From the NCBI GenBank assembly GCA_902557785.1, contig CACEBP010000009.1, positions 1 to 39,398 of the forward strand: a DNA stretch of 39,398 nt. Direction: 5' to 3'. The translations under genes were made by a program, and so were the position numbers. This DNA comes from an uncultured Pelagibacteraceae bacterium. Lineage in GTDB: Bacteria; Pseudomonadota; Alphaproteobacteria; Pelagibacterales; Pelagibacteraceae. The notes under the pieces are model-generated. The model did no database searches, was not told the DNA's origin, and saw only the letters and a program-made list of their open reading frames with translations. Below, piece after piece: positions 8,079 through 16,637 of this stretch (the first letter of the stretch is position 1; each line of letters begins with the position of its first letter).

Positions 8079-9000
8079 TAAGCCAAAATTTTGGGATACA
8101 AAAAACAGTTTTTACTCCTACCTCCTGCTACCTTTAAGTTTAATATTGTTAATTTTTATATTCTTTAAAAAAAAATTTACTCAAACTTTAAAATTTGAAA
8201 TACCTATAATTTGTATCGGTAATATATATGTTGGTGGAACAGGTAAAACACCAACCTCAATATTACTCGCAAGGGAACTTTTTAAAATGGGTAGAAGACC
8301 TGCAATAGTAAGAAAATTTTATGAGGGTCACGAAGATGAGCATGTGTACATTCAAAATGAATTTAAAAATTTAATTTTAAGTAAAAGTAGAGACAGTGGA
8401 ATAAATGAAGCAGAAAAAAATAGTAATGATATTGTAATTCTTGACGATGGTTTTCAAGATTATAAAATTAAAAAAGATTTAAATATCTTATGCTTTAATA
8501 GTAACCAGTTAACAGGAAATGGTTTTGTTTTACCTGCAGGTCCGCTCAGAGAAAATTTGAATTCATTAAGACGTGCTCATATTGTTTTAATAAATGGTGA
8601 TCAAAAAAAAGATTTTGAGCAAAAATTACTTAAAATAAATAAAAACTTAAATATTTTTTACTCACATTATAAACCTTTAAATATGGATGAATTTAAGAAT
8701 AAAAAAATATTAGCTTTAGCTGGAATAGGGAATCCAGAAAACTTTTTCAAATTAATTGAAAAAAATAATTTAATGATAGAGGAAAAAATAATTTTCCCCG
8801 ACCATTATAAATTTTCCTATGATGAAATTAGTAAAATTATTGTTAGGGCCAAAAGTAAAAATTTACAAATTATGATGACTGAAAAAGATTATTTTAAGGT
8901 AAAGCATTTTAAATTAGAAAAACTTAAATTTTTAAAAGTTTCATTAGAGATAAATAAAAAGCAAGAGTTTTTAAACAAGGTAAATGAGTTTTATGTTTAA
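8068..9000 (+). CDS. lpxK: Tetraacyldisaccharide 4'-kinase LpxK
   Basis: LpxK phosphorylates the 4' position of the tetraacyldisaccharide to give lipid IVA. The 310-residue protein has a short N-terminal hydrophobic segment (YLLLPLSLILLIFIFF), a P-loop of the LpxK form (IGNIYVGGTGKTPTS, around residues 50-64), the conserved ILDDGFQDYKIKKDL and the family tail features LALAGIGNPENFF, FPDHYKFSYDEI and MMTEKDYFK. The length is close to the family norm. It overlaps waaA by 11 bases and the acyltransferase gene by 17, so expression is tightly coupled within the lipid A cassette. Confidence 0.94.
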   Translation: MKFNKPKFWDTKNSFYSYLLLPLSLILLIFIFFKKKFTQTLKFEIPIICIGNIYVGGTGKTPTSILLARELFKMGRRPAIVRKFYEGHEDEHVYIQNEFKNLILSKSRDSGINEAEKNSNDIVILDDGFQDYKIKKDLNILCFNSNQLTGNGFVLPAGPLRENLNSLRRAHIVLINGDQKKDFEQKLLKINKNLNIFYSHYKPLNMDEFKNKKILALAGIGNPENFFKLIEKNNLMIEEKIIFPDHYKFSYDEISKIIVRAKSKNLQIMMTEKDYFKVKHFKLEKLKFLKVSLEINKKQEFLNKVNEFYV

Positions 9001-9850
9001 ATACACTAATTATTTTTTTCAATCTATACTAATTTATTTATTTTTTATAATTGGATTAATATTGAGATTATCAATCAGTAGAAAAATATTTTCATATTTA
9101 TTTTTAATTTTTGGTCCAATTTTTAAATCCAATAAAACTATAGATAATAATCTGAATATTTTCTCACAAAATATTCCTAATCATCTTAAAGCTAAAATAA
9201 AAAAAAATATGTGGAAAAACTATGGAATGACATTCATTGAATATATGTTTTTAGGCAAATTTAAAAAACAATATTCGCATGTTAAATTAATAGGAGAAAA
9301 TAATCTATCATCAGCTAAATCGGGAAAGGCAGTAATATTTGTATCAGGCCACTTTGCTAATTTTGAATTAATGTCAATGGAGATTACAAAAAAAAATATT
9401 AAATTGGCTACAATTTATCGACCCCTTAACAATTTTTTTTTAAATCCTTTAATGGAATATCTGAGAAAAAAATATGTTTGTAGAAATCAAATAAAAAAAG
9501 GTATCAAAGGAGTTAGAGAGGCTATTGACTATATAAAAACAAACCACAGTATTGCTCTGATGATTGATCAAAGAGTAAGTGAAGGAGAAAAAATAAATTT
9601 TTTTGGCAAACAAGCTTTAACAACAACGCTACCAGCACAACTTGCTATTAAATATAATTTGGAAATTATTCCTGTTTTTATTGAAAGGAAAGATGATAAT
9701 GAATTTGAAATAGAATTTCAAAACATTATCAAGCCAGGTGATTTTAAAAATAAGATCGATCTTACAAAAAAATTAAATAAAATCCTTGAAGAGATGATCG
9801 TAAAAAATCCCAATCAATGGATTTGGTCTCATAATAGATGGAAACAATAA
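8984..9850 (+). CDS. Lipid A biosynthesis acyltransferase (LpxL/HtrB family)
   Basis: A 288-residue inner-membrane acyltransferase that would add a secondary acyl chain to Kdo2-lipid IVA. It has an N-terminal hydrophobic anchor (FQSILIYLFFIIGLILRL), the catalytic His-x4-Glu box in SGHFANFELMS, the conserved IYRPLNNFFLNPLM, a MIDQRVSEGEKINFFGK segment, and the C-terminal PNQWIWSHNRWK ending typical of LpxL-type enzymes. LpxL and LpxM are not separable from sequence alone here. The ATG at 8984 overlaps lpxK by 17 bases; an in-frame ATG at 8993 is an alternative that would shorten it by three residues. Confidence 0.9.
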   Translation: MSFMFKYTNYFFQSILIYLFFIIGLILRLSISRKIFSYLFLIFGPIFKSNKTIDNNLNIFSQNIPNHLKAKIKKNMWKNYGMTFIEYMFLGKFKKQYSHVKLIGENNLSSAKSGKAVIFVSGHFANFELMSMEITKKNIKLATIYRPLNNFFLNPLMEYLRKKYVCRNQIKKGIKGVREAIDYIKTNHSIALMIDQRVSEGEKINFFGKQALTTTLPAQLAIKYNLEIIPVFIERKDDNEFEIEFQNIIKPGDFKNKIDLTKKLNKILEEMIVKNPNQWIWSHNRWKQ

Positions 9851-10045
9851 TTATTTGTTTAAAAGTTTGTATCTTTCATTAGCTTCTATTGGAGAGTAAT
9901 AAGCTTCTTGTAGCTCTACATTCCAATAATTTAAATTTTGTAACAATATTACCTTACCTGAGACAGCACAAATTACGTGGTCCCCCTCTTCAATAATTTC
10001 AAAAGAATTGTGTTTAAAAATAAGTTTGGCTTTTTTCTTACTCAT
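9851..10045 (-). CDS. DUF2093 family small protein
   Basis: A 64-residue protein matching DUF2093, a short alphaproteobacterial family: KLIFKHNSFEIIEEGDHVICAVSGKVI followed by L-x-YWNVELQEAYYSPIEA. No membrane segment or catalytic motif is seen and the family has no known function. Its stop abuts the stop of the acyltransferase gene (9850/9851). It is divergent from purD, with only 28 bases between start codons, so the two must share a very short AT-rich promoter region. Confidence 0.85.
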   Translation of the reverse strand: MSKKKAKLIFKHNSFEIIEEGDHVICAVSGKVILLQNLNYWNVELQEAYYSPIEANERYKLLNK

Positions 10046-10073
10046 CTATAATTTATACAATATAATTGTTATC

Positions 10074-11351
10074 ATGAACATTGGATTAATTGGAAGCGGT
10101 GGAAGAGAACATGCCTTATGTAAAAAAATCCTCGAGTCAAAATTAACCAATCGAATAATTTGTTTTCCGGGTAACGCAGGTACTTCAAAAATTGCAACTA
10201 ACATAGATGTAGATATTTTAAATTTTAAAGAAATTTTAAGATTAGTGAGAATATATAAAATTGATCTGGTTGTAATTGGACCTGAGGAACCTCTAGTAAA
10301 AGGGTTAACTGATTTTTTAAAAAAAAATAAAATAAAAGTTTTTGGACCTAATAAATATGCTGCGCAACTAGAGGGGTCCAAAGCTTTCATGAAAAAAATC
10401 TGTGCGAAATATAAAATTCCAACAGCTAAATTCAAAATTTGTTCAAAAATAAAAGATGTTCATAATTTTTTAAGAAAGTGTGATTTACCGATAGTCGTTA
10501 AAGCTGACGGTTTAGCCGCAGGCAAAGGTGTTACAATTTGTAAAACAGTGAAACAAACTTTAAATATTTCATCTAAAATTTTTAATGGAAAATTTAAATC
10601 TTCAAAAAAACTTATCTTAGAGGAATTTTTAGATGGTGAAGAAGCTAGTTATTTTCTTGTTGTTGATAATAAAAATTACAAATTTTTTGGAACAGCTCAA
10701 GATCATAAACGTGCTTACGTAAACGATAAAGGTCCAAACACGGGAGGTATGGGCGCCTACTCTCCAGCACCAATAATAAATAAATTAGTTGAGAAAAAAA
10801 TAATTGAAAGAATAGTGAAACCTACTTTAATTGCTCTAAAGAAAAAAAGGAAATCTTACAATGGTTTTTTATACGTTGGCCTAATGATAAAAAACAATGA
10901 GCCTTATCTCATCGAGTATAATATAAGAATGGGAGATCCTGAATGCCAGGTAATTTTACCCAGATTAAAAACTGATCTAGTAAAAATTATAGAAAATACA
11001 GCTTCTAATAAATTAAAAGATATAAATATAAAATGGAAAAAAGAAAAAAGTATGACGATAGTTTTATGCTCTAAGGGTTATCCTGGAAACTATAGAAAAA
11101 ATTGTAAAATAAATAATTTGAGCAAAATAAAGTTATCAAAAAAAAATTTTCTTTACCATGCTGGAACAAAAATCAAAAATAAACAGTATGTTTCAAACGG
11201 AGGTAGGGTTTTGAATATCACATCACTAGGAACTAATTTTTTAGAAATTAGAAAAGAAATTATTTCAATAATTAAAAAAATAAATTGGAAAAATGGGTTT
11301 TATAGAAAAGATATTGGCTGGAGAATAATAAATAAAGATGCGAATAATTAG
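10074..11351 (+). CDS. purD: Phosphoribosylamine-glycine ligase (GARS) PurD
   Basis: PurD makes glycinamide ribonucleotide from phosphoribosylamine, glycine and ATP in purine synthesis. The start at 10074 gives the canonical MNIGLIGSGGREHALC; a longer in-frame reading from 10008 would run through the divergent neighbour and is rejected. Further landmarks are VVIGPEEPLVKGL, KADGLAAGKGV (ATP-grasp region), AQDHKRAYVNDKGPNTGGMGAYSPAP and EYNIRMGDPECQVILPRL. The 425-residue length is normal and the ATP-grasp fold is complete. Its 3' end overlaps rsmD by 14 bases. Confidence 0.95.
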   Translation: MNIGLIGSGGREHALCKKILESKLTNRIICFPGNAGTSKIATNIDVDILNFKEILRLVRIYKIDLVVIGPEEPLVKGLTDFLKKNKIKVFGPNKYAAQLEGSKAFMKKICAKYKIPTAKFKICSKIKDVHNFLRKCDLPIVVKADGLAAGKGVTICKTVKQTLNISSKIFNGKFKSSKKLILEEFLDGEEASYFLVVDNKNYKFFGTAQDHKRAYVNDKGPNTGGMGAYSPAPIINKLVEKKIIERIVKPTLIALKKKRKSYNGFLYVGLMIKNNEPYLIEYNIRMGDPECQVILPRLKTDLVKIIENTASNKLKDINIKWKKEKSMTIVLCSKGYPGNYRKNCKINNLSKIKLSKKNFLYHAGTKIKNKQYVSNGGRVLNITSLGTNFLEIRKEIISIIKKINWKNGFYRKDIGWRIINKDANN

Positions 11352-11898
11352 TGGATCACTTAAAGGAAGATCGATAAAATTTTTAAAGAATTCTAATACA
11401 AGACCTTTAAAAGACATTGTAAAGGAAAATATTTTCAATATCCTAAGTCATTCAAATTTATTGGATATTAAAATTGAAAATTCAAATATTTTAGATTTAT
11501 ATTCAGGAATTGGTTCCTTTGGTATAGAGTGTATTTCTCGAGGAGCTGCTAAAGTTACATTTGTAGAAAAAGATCGATTAGCCATCAACATCCTAAAAAA
11601 AAATTTAGTTCAATTATCCATAGTAGATAAAACTATTGTTTATAATGATTTAATAGAAAATATTTTAAAAAAAAATATAAAGGAAAAATTTAATATTTTT
11701 TTTCTTGATCCTCCGTTTGCGGATAATAGATTTGTAGAAAATATTAAATTATTAAAAAGAAAAAAGCTATTCGAGTCTGATCATGTTGTAATTTTGCACA
11801 GAGAGAGAAAAATTAATGAATCTTTAGATGATGATTTAGATATTATTGAGTCCAAAATATATGGAAGATCAAAAATTATTTTTGGTAAAGTTAGCTAA
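11338..11898 (+). CDS. rsmD: 16S rRNA (guanine-966-N2)-methyltransferase RsmD
   Basis: RsmD methylates N2 of G966 in 16S rRNA. The 186-residue protein begins MRIISGSLKGRSIKF, has the SAM-binding motif I LDLYSGIGSFGIECISRGA with the acidic VEKD that follows, and the catalytic DPPF (in FFLDPPF), the NPPY-like motif of N2-guanine methyltransferases. Size matches E. coli RsmD. The gene overlaps purD at its start and overlaps the convergent pgi by 8 bases at its end, so the two 3' ends share sequence and there is no room for a terminator between them. Confidence 0.92.
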   Translation: MRIISGSLKGRSIKFLKNSNTRPLKDIVKENIFNILSHSNLLDIKIENSNILDLYSGIGSFGIECISRGAAKVTFVEKDRLAINILKKNLVQLSIVDKTIVYNDLIENILKKNIKEKFNIFFLDPPFADNRFVENIKLLKRKKLFESDHVVILHRERKINESLDDDLDIIESKIYGRSKIIFGKVS

Positions 11899-13105
11899 GA
11901 AATTTTCGTGTGTAAATTTTAACCTTTTCCACAGCAGGTTGATTGAAAGGATTGACTTTTAAAAATTTACCTATCATTGCCGTTTCTAATATAAAATAAG
12001 AGAATAATTCTCCAAGTACTTTTTCATCTTGCTTATTAACTGTAAATTCTCTGAAAGGTATTTTTTTTTCTTTTAAAACTTTGATTAAAGCATCTTTTTG
12101 AGCATTTTTAATACTATTTAAATTTTTATTATTTAAAAAATGAGTTTGGTGAGAATAATTTTTTAATCTTTTCTTAATATTTGATTTTCTCTTTAAACTA
12201 AAAATATGAAATATTTTATCTTTTGGTCCGTCTAAATAAAGTTGTAAAAGACTGTGATGATCTTTAGGTGCATTTGATATAACCGGGAAAAAACCTTTTT
12301 TTTCTTTCCCAAGACTTTCAGCAATTAGTTGCTGACACCAATAAAGGAATTTTTCGAGCTCGGGTGCATAATTTAAAAACACTAAATTATTAAATTTTTT
12401 GGATTTAATTATATTTGAAAGTTGAGTCGAACTTTCTTTTAAAAAAACTTTATTTTGACCTCCCAAAAAGGAGAGGCTGTTTGATCTTAATTTGTTAATA
12501 TTTAATCCCATTAAAAATGTTGGAATTAAACCTACTTCTGAAAATATCGAGTATCTACCGCCTATATATTTTTTATGTTCAGTAAAAAAAAGATTATTCT
12601 GTCTTGCGATTGAGTATAATGTATTATTTTTTTCAGAAATTATTATCACATTTTTAGAATTTTTTTTGATTATATTTAAAGCCATCACATTTGACAGAGT
12701 TTCAACTGTATTACCTGATTTTGAAATTATTAGAAAAAGACTTTTTTTAACATTTATTTTTTTTTTAGTATCAAATAATTTTTGTTCATCTAAATCATCC
12801 ATAAAATAGATCTTTTTTTTAACTTGTTTTTTTAAAAAATGAAATATTGCCTCGGTACCTAAGATTGATCCTCCCATTCCAATAACTATGATAGTTTGAA
12901 ATTTATTAAATTTTTTTATTTCGTTTACTTTAAAATTTAATTTTAAATTTTTATTTAAAACATTTAATGTTTTTTTAGGATTCTTTATATCTTCTTCTAT
13001 TTCATTAAAATATTTTTCAAATTTATTTGACAGTTTTTTTGATAAACTATTTTTTTTTTTTAGAGATTGAAAATTATTTTTAAAAGAAAAATTAATTTTC
13101 ATCAC
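11891..13105 (-). CDS. pgi: Glucose-6-phosphate isomerase, short form
   Basis: Pgi interconverts glucose-6-phosphate and fructose-6-phosphate. The SIS-fold landmarks are present: VIGMGGSILGTEAIFHF, ISKSGNTVETLSN (phosphate loop), GGRYSIFSEVGLIPTFL, and near the C-terminus DHHSLLQLYLDGPKDKI (with the ring-opening His) and NPFNQPAVEKVKIY (with the conserved Lys). At 404 residues it is well below the roughly 550 of the E. coli enzyme. The order of motifs is intact, so this is a compact family member rather than a truncation. It is the last gene of the TIGR01459-ribF-ileS-lspA-bamF run and its ATG overlaps the bamF-like stop by 4 bases. Confidence 0.9.
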   Translation of the reverse strand: MMKINFSFKNNFQSLKKKNSLSKKLSNKFEKYFNEIEEDIKNPKKTLNVLNKNLKLNFKVNEIKKFNKFQTIIVIGMGGSILGTEAIFHFLKKQVKKKIYFMDDLDEQKLFDTKKKINVKKSLFLIISKSGNTVETLSNVMALNIIKKNSKNVIIISEKNNTLYSIARQNNLFFTEHKKYIGGRYSIFSEVGLIPTFLMGLNINKLRSNSLSFLGGQNKVFLKESSTQLSNIIKSKKFNNLVFLNYAPELEKFLYWCQQLIAESLGKEKKGFFPVISNAPKDHHSLLQLYLDGPKDKIFHIFSLKRKSNIKKRLKNYSHQTHFLNNKNLNSIKNAQKDALIKVLKEKKIPFREFTVNKQDEKVLGELFSYFILETAMIGKFLKVNPFNQPAVEKVKIYTRKFLS

Positions 13106-13410
13106 TTTTTAATTTTGTTTAAAATTGATTCTTCAGTTGAAGAAGATGTATCATTAGAATTTTCTTTTTCAGTTTTTTTTAGAATTTTTTTAATTCTATT
13201 TTCATCATCATTTGAGTCACCGTCGACTTGAGTATTTGGCTCTGGCATTTTATCATATTCAGGCGGCAACACCAATGGTTCTCTTTTTTTTACGAGAAAT
13301 TCATCAGTAGTATTTACTTTTTCATTTCTAAGAACTTTTCCTGCTTCTTTAAAACCACCGCACGTAGTTATTAAGAGAAAAACAAAAAGTATAAAAAAGA
13401 TTTTCTTCAT
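13102..13410 (-). CDS. DUF3035 lipoprotein, BamF-like outer-membrane assembly subunit
   Basis: A 102-residue secreted protein with an N-terminal lipoprotein-type signal (KKIFFILFVFLLITTC, Cys17). The mature part contains TTDEFLVKKREPLVLPPEYDKMPEP, the hallmark of DUF3035, characterised in Caulobacter as BamF of the beta-barrel assembly complex. The rest is a low-complexity acidic/Lys tail. The residue before the Cys is Thr, where Gly, Ala or Ser is usual, so lipidation is likely but not certain. Placement directly after lspA, the lipoprotein signal peptidase, is the usual alphaproteobacterial order and fits a product that needs LspA. Confidence 0.85.
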   Translation of the reverse strand: MKKIFFILFVFLLITTCGGFKEAGKVLRNEKVNTTDEFLVKKREPLVLPPEYDKMPEPNTQVDGDSNDDENRIKKILKKTEKENSNDTSSSTEESILNKIKK

Positions 13411-13411
13411 T

Positions 13412-13912
13412 TCAATTTTTAACAGAAAAACTCCTTATAATTAAAATTATTATACCAATAGTAATAAATATGTCCGCTACATTAAACGTGAACCAGTGAA
13501 AATTGTTATAATGTAAATCAATAAAATCCGGCACAGCGTTATAAAACACCCTATCATAAAAATTTCCTAATGCCCCCCCTATTATGATGGTATAGATTAT
13601 TTTGTCTATAATTTCAGATTTACAAAATATAAAAAGCAAAATTAATATAACAAATGCGATTATTAGAGTAACAAAGTTATAGTAAAAGTAAGAATCAGTG
13701 CTGAAAAAACCGAACCCTATTCCAATATTCCAAATTAAATCTAAATTCACGTAATCATTAATATAATAAGTTTTGTCGTTGAAATTATTTATTATATTTT
13801 GTTTTGAGACTCTATCTAAACTAAATATGATTATAATAATTATTAAAAAAAAAATATTTTCTCTTTTAATAAAATTGTTTTTACATTCTTTTAATTCTTT
13901 TAAAAAATTCAT
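13412..13912 (-). CDS. lspA: Lipoprotein signal peptidase LspA
   Basis: LspA is the inner-membrane aspartyl protease that removes signal peptides from diacylglyceryl-prolipoproteins. The 166-residue protein has four hydrophobic helices and the family motifs DRVSKQ, NIGIGFGFF, GGALGNFYDR, VPDFID and FNVADIFI; the catalytic pair is Asp129 (VPDFID) and Asp147 (FNVAD). The length is typical. It starts 1 base after the ileS stop and ends 1 base before the bamF-like gene. Confidence 0.95.
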   Translation of the reverse strand: MNFLKELKECKNNFIKRENIFFLIIIIIIFSLDRVSKQNIINNFNDKTYYINDYVNLDLIWNIGIGFGFFSTDSYFYYNFVTLIIAFVILILLFIFCKSEIIDKIIYTIIIGGALGNFYDRVFYNAVPDFIDLHYNNFHWFTFNVADIFITIGIIILIIRSFSVKN

Positions 13913-13913
13913 T

Positions 13914-16637
13914 TCATATTAAACTGGAACATCTCTCACACTTTTTTTCCAAAATTTTCCAGCATCTCGGGCACTTATTTCCTTTGGCTTTGCTCACTTT
14001 TATAATTGTTTCCTCATTTTCTGCTAATTTTTTTTCAGCTTTTGAAGTAATTAAATATTCTGCTAAATCCAAATCTTTTAAAAGCCCAAATCTTTCTTTA
14101 TTAACTAATAATTCTACCTCTGCCTCTAGACTAGATCCAATTTCTTTACTGGATCTTTTAACTTCTATTGCAATGTTTGCTTCTTGTTTAATTTTAAATA
14201 ATTCATTCCATTTAACATTTAATTTTTCATTCTCCCAATTTTCAGGGATTTTTACAAAAGAATGTTCATGAATATTTTTTCCATTTTTATCAATCAAACT
14301 GTAAATTTCATCTACTGTAAAAACTAGAATTGGCGCAAACCACTTTAGTAAGCTTTCCAAAATTATATTTAACACTATCACACAATTTTTTCTTTTTTTT
14401 GAGTCTAAGCTGTCGCAATAAAGCACGTCTTTCCTAATATCAAAATAAAAAGAAGATAGATCTAACGTGCAAAAATTTAACAATTCTTTATATAATTTAT
14501 GAAAATTATAATTATTTAAGTTTTCATTAACGGATTTACTTAAATGATATAACTTGTGTAAAATATATTGCTCAAGTTCATCAAAATCTTTTAAATTTAA
14601 TTTTTCAAAATTTTGCTCTTCGAATTTATCTTTTAAATTTCCTAGCATAAATCTAAACGTATTTCTGATTTTTCTATAGGACTCGGCGTGTTGAGTTAAA
14701 ATACTTTTATCAATTCTTAAATCTTCTGCGTAATCAGAAGCTGCTACCCAAACTCTAAGTATGTCTGCTCCGTAGTTTTTAAGAATATCTTCAGGAGAAA
14801 TTACATTTCCCATAGATTTGGACATTTTCATACCTTTGCCGTCCACAACAAATCCATGTGAAAGAATACTTTTAAATGGAGCTTTCCCTCTTGTGCCGCA
14901 AGACTCTAGTAAAGAAGAGTGGAACCAGCCTCTGTGTTGGTCTGATCCCTCCAAATACATGTCTGCTGGCCATTTTAAATCTTCTCTTTTTTCTAAAACA
15001 AAACTGTGCGTTGATCCGCTATCAAACCAAACTTCAACGATATCATTAAGTTTTTCATAGTCATTTTTATTGTGCTCATCTCCTAAAAAAACTTTAGGAT
15101 CATCAGTGAACCAGCAATCTGAACCCTGCTTTTCATATATGGAGGCGATTCTATCTATCACTTTCTGATCTTTAAGCGGCTCTCTAGTTTTTTTATTGAT
15201 AAAAATTGGTAAAGGAACACCCCAAACCCTTTGTCTAGAAACACACCAATCCGGTCTCCCTTCGACCATAGAAAGCAATCGTTCCTTTCCTTTGTTTGGA
15301 TAAAAAGTAGTATTATTAATCGCTTTAATTGCTTTATCTCTAAGACCTTTTTTTTCCATAGAAATGAACCATTGAGGGGTAGCTCTATAAATTAAAGGAG
15401 CTTTAGATCTCCAAGAATGGGGATAACTGTGATTTAATTTACCTTTCTTAAGTAATTTATTTTGTTCTGCTAACTTTTCTATAACAATTGGGTCAGCTTT
15501 AAATATATGAGTGTTATTAAAATAAGGTATCTCCTTTGTATATAAGCCTGCATTATCCACAGTATAAAGAGAGGGTATATTATTTTTTAAACATAAGTTA
15601 AAATCATCCGGGCCATGACTTGGAGCGCAATGAACAATACCAGTTCCTTGTTCTAGATTTACAAAACTTGCATCAAGCATAGGAACATCATGGTTAAAAT
15701 TCATTTTTATAAATGGATGACTGCAAAATGTTCCTTTAAAATCAGAACCTTTAAAAGTTTTTAATTCTCTATATTTTTTTATTTCACATTCATTTATAAT
15801 TGACTCAATCAAATTTTTTGCAACAACAATTTTTTTTTCTTTAAAATTTTCAAGGTCATCAATTTCTAAAACTGAATATTCAATGTTGTTATTAAATGCT
15901 AAAGCTTTATTTGCCGGAATGGTCCAAGGTGTTGTAGTCCAAATTATAATGCTTGCATCTTTTAAGAATTCTTTTTTTGTTTGTTTTACTTTGAATGCAA
16001 CATAAATTGTATTAGATGTATGGTCCAAATATTCAACTTCAGCATCTGCAAGGGCAGTTTTTTCGACTGTGGACCAAAGAACAGGTTTAAAACCTTGATA
16101 AAGACTGCCGTCCATAAGAAATTTACCTAATTCTCTTACAATCTGGGCTTCGGCTTCATAACTCATTGTAGAGTAATAATTTTCAAAATCTCCAAAAACA
16201 CCTAATCTTTTGAACTCTTTAATATGAATATCTATCCAACTCTTTGCAAATTCTCTGCACTCTTGCCTAAAATCTTTTATTGGAACTTCATCTTTATTTT
16301 TTTTCTTTTTTTTGTACTGTTCCTCAATTTTCCACTCTATAGGTAATCCATGACAATCCCAACCGGGTACATAAACTGAGTCTTTCCCGTTCATTTGATG
16401 GAAACGAGTTATTATATCTTTTAAAATCTTATTAAGAGCTGTCCCCATATGTATATGACCATTCGCATACGGCGGCCCATCATGAAGTATAAATTTCTCT
16501 TTTCCTTTGGAGTTTTTCCTTAGCTTTTCAAAAATTTTATTTTTTTCCCAATTTTTTAAAATTTCTGGCTCTTTAATTGGCAAGCTAGCTTTCATAGAAA
16601 AAGCTGTTTTAGGGAGTTGGAGGCTTTCTTTAGACAT
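13914..16637 (-). CDS. ileS: Isoleucyl-tRNA synthetase
   Basis: IleRS charges tRNA-Ile. The 907-residue class I enzyme contains the HIGH box in PPYANGHIHMG (about residues 55-65), a CP1 editing domain with IIWTTTPWTIPANKAL, the WCVSRQRVWGVPLPIF region, SDQHRGWFHSS, the KMSKS loop in GMKMSKSMGN (about 602-607), and a C-terminal zinc ribbon CPRCWKILEKKCERC. All domains are present and the length is normal for a bacterial IleRS. It overlaps ribF by 8 bases upstream; lspA follows after 1 base, the widespread ileS-lspA arrangement. Confidence 0.97.
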   Translation of the reverse strand: MSKESLQLPKTAFSMKASLPIKEPEILKNWEKNKIFEKLRKNSKGKEKFILHDGPPYANGHIHMGTALNKILKDIITRFHQMNGKDSVYVPGWDCHGLPIEWKIEEQYKKKKKNKDEVPIKDFRQECREFAKSWIDIHIKEFKRLGVFGDFENYYSTMSYEAEAQIVRELGKFLMDGSLYQGFKPVLWSTVEKTALADAEVEYLDHTSNTIYVAFKVKQTKKEFLKDASIIIWTTTPWTIPANKALAFNNNIEYSVLEIDDLENFKEKKIVVAKNLIESIINECEIKKYRELKTFKGSDFKGTFCSHPFIKMNFNHDVPMLDASFVNLEQGTGIVHCAPSHGPDDFNLCLKNNIPSLYTVDNAGLYTKEIPYFNNTHIFKADPIVIEKLAEQNKLLKKGKLNHSYPHSWRSKAPLIYRATPQWFISMEKKGLRDKAIKAINNTTFYPNKGKERLLSMVEGRPDWCVSRQRVWGVPLPIFINKKTREPLKDQKVIDRIASIYEKQGSDCWFTDDPKVFLGDEHNKNDYEKLNDIVEVWFDSGSTHSFVLEKREDLKWPADMYLEGSDQHRGWFHSSLLESCGTRGKAPFKSILSHGFVVDGKGMKMSKSMGNVISPEDILKNYGADILRVWVAASDYAEDLRIDKSILTQHAESYRKIRNTFRFMLGNLKDKFEEQNFEKLNLKDFDELEQYILHKLYHLSKSVNENLNNYNFHKLYKELLNFCTLDLSSFYFDIRKDVLYCDSLDSKKRKNCVIVLNIILESLLKWFAPILVFTVDEIYSLIDKNGKNIHEHSFVKIPENWENEKLNVKWNELFKIKQEANIAIEVKRSSKEIGSSLEAEVELLVNKERFGLLKDLDLAEYLITSKAEKKLAENEETIIKVSKAKGNKCPRCWKILEKKCERCSSLI

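Noticed and set aside
10008-10073. Longer purD start
   Set aside because: The added residues overlap the divergent DUF2093 gene and precede the canonical MNIGLIGSGGREHAL start.
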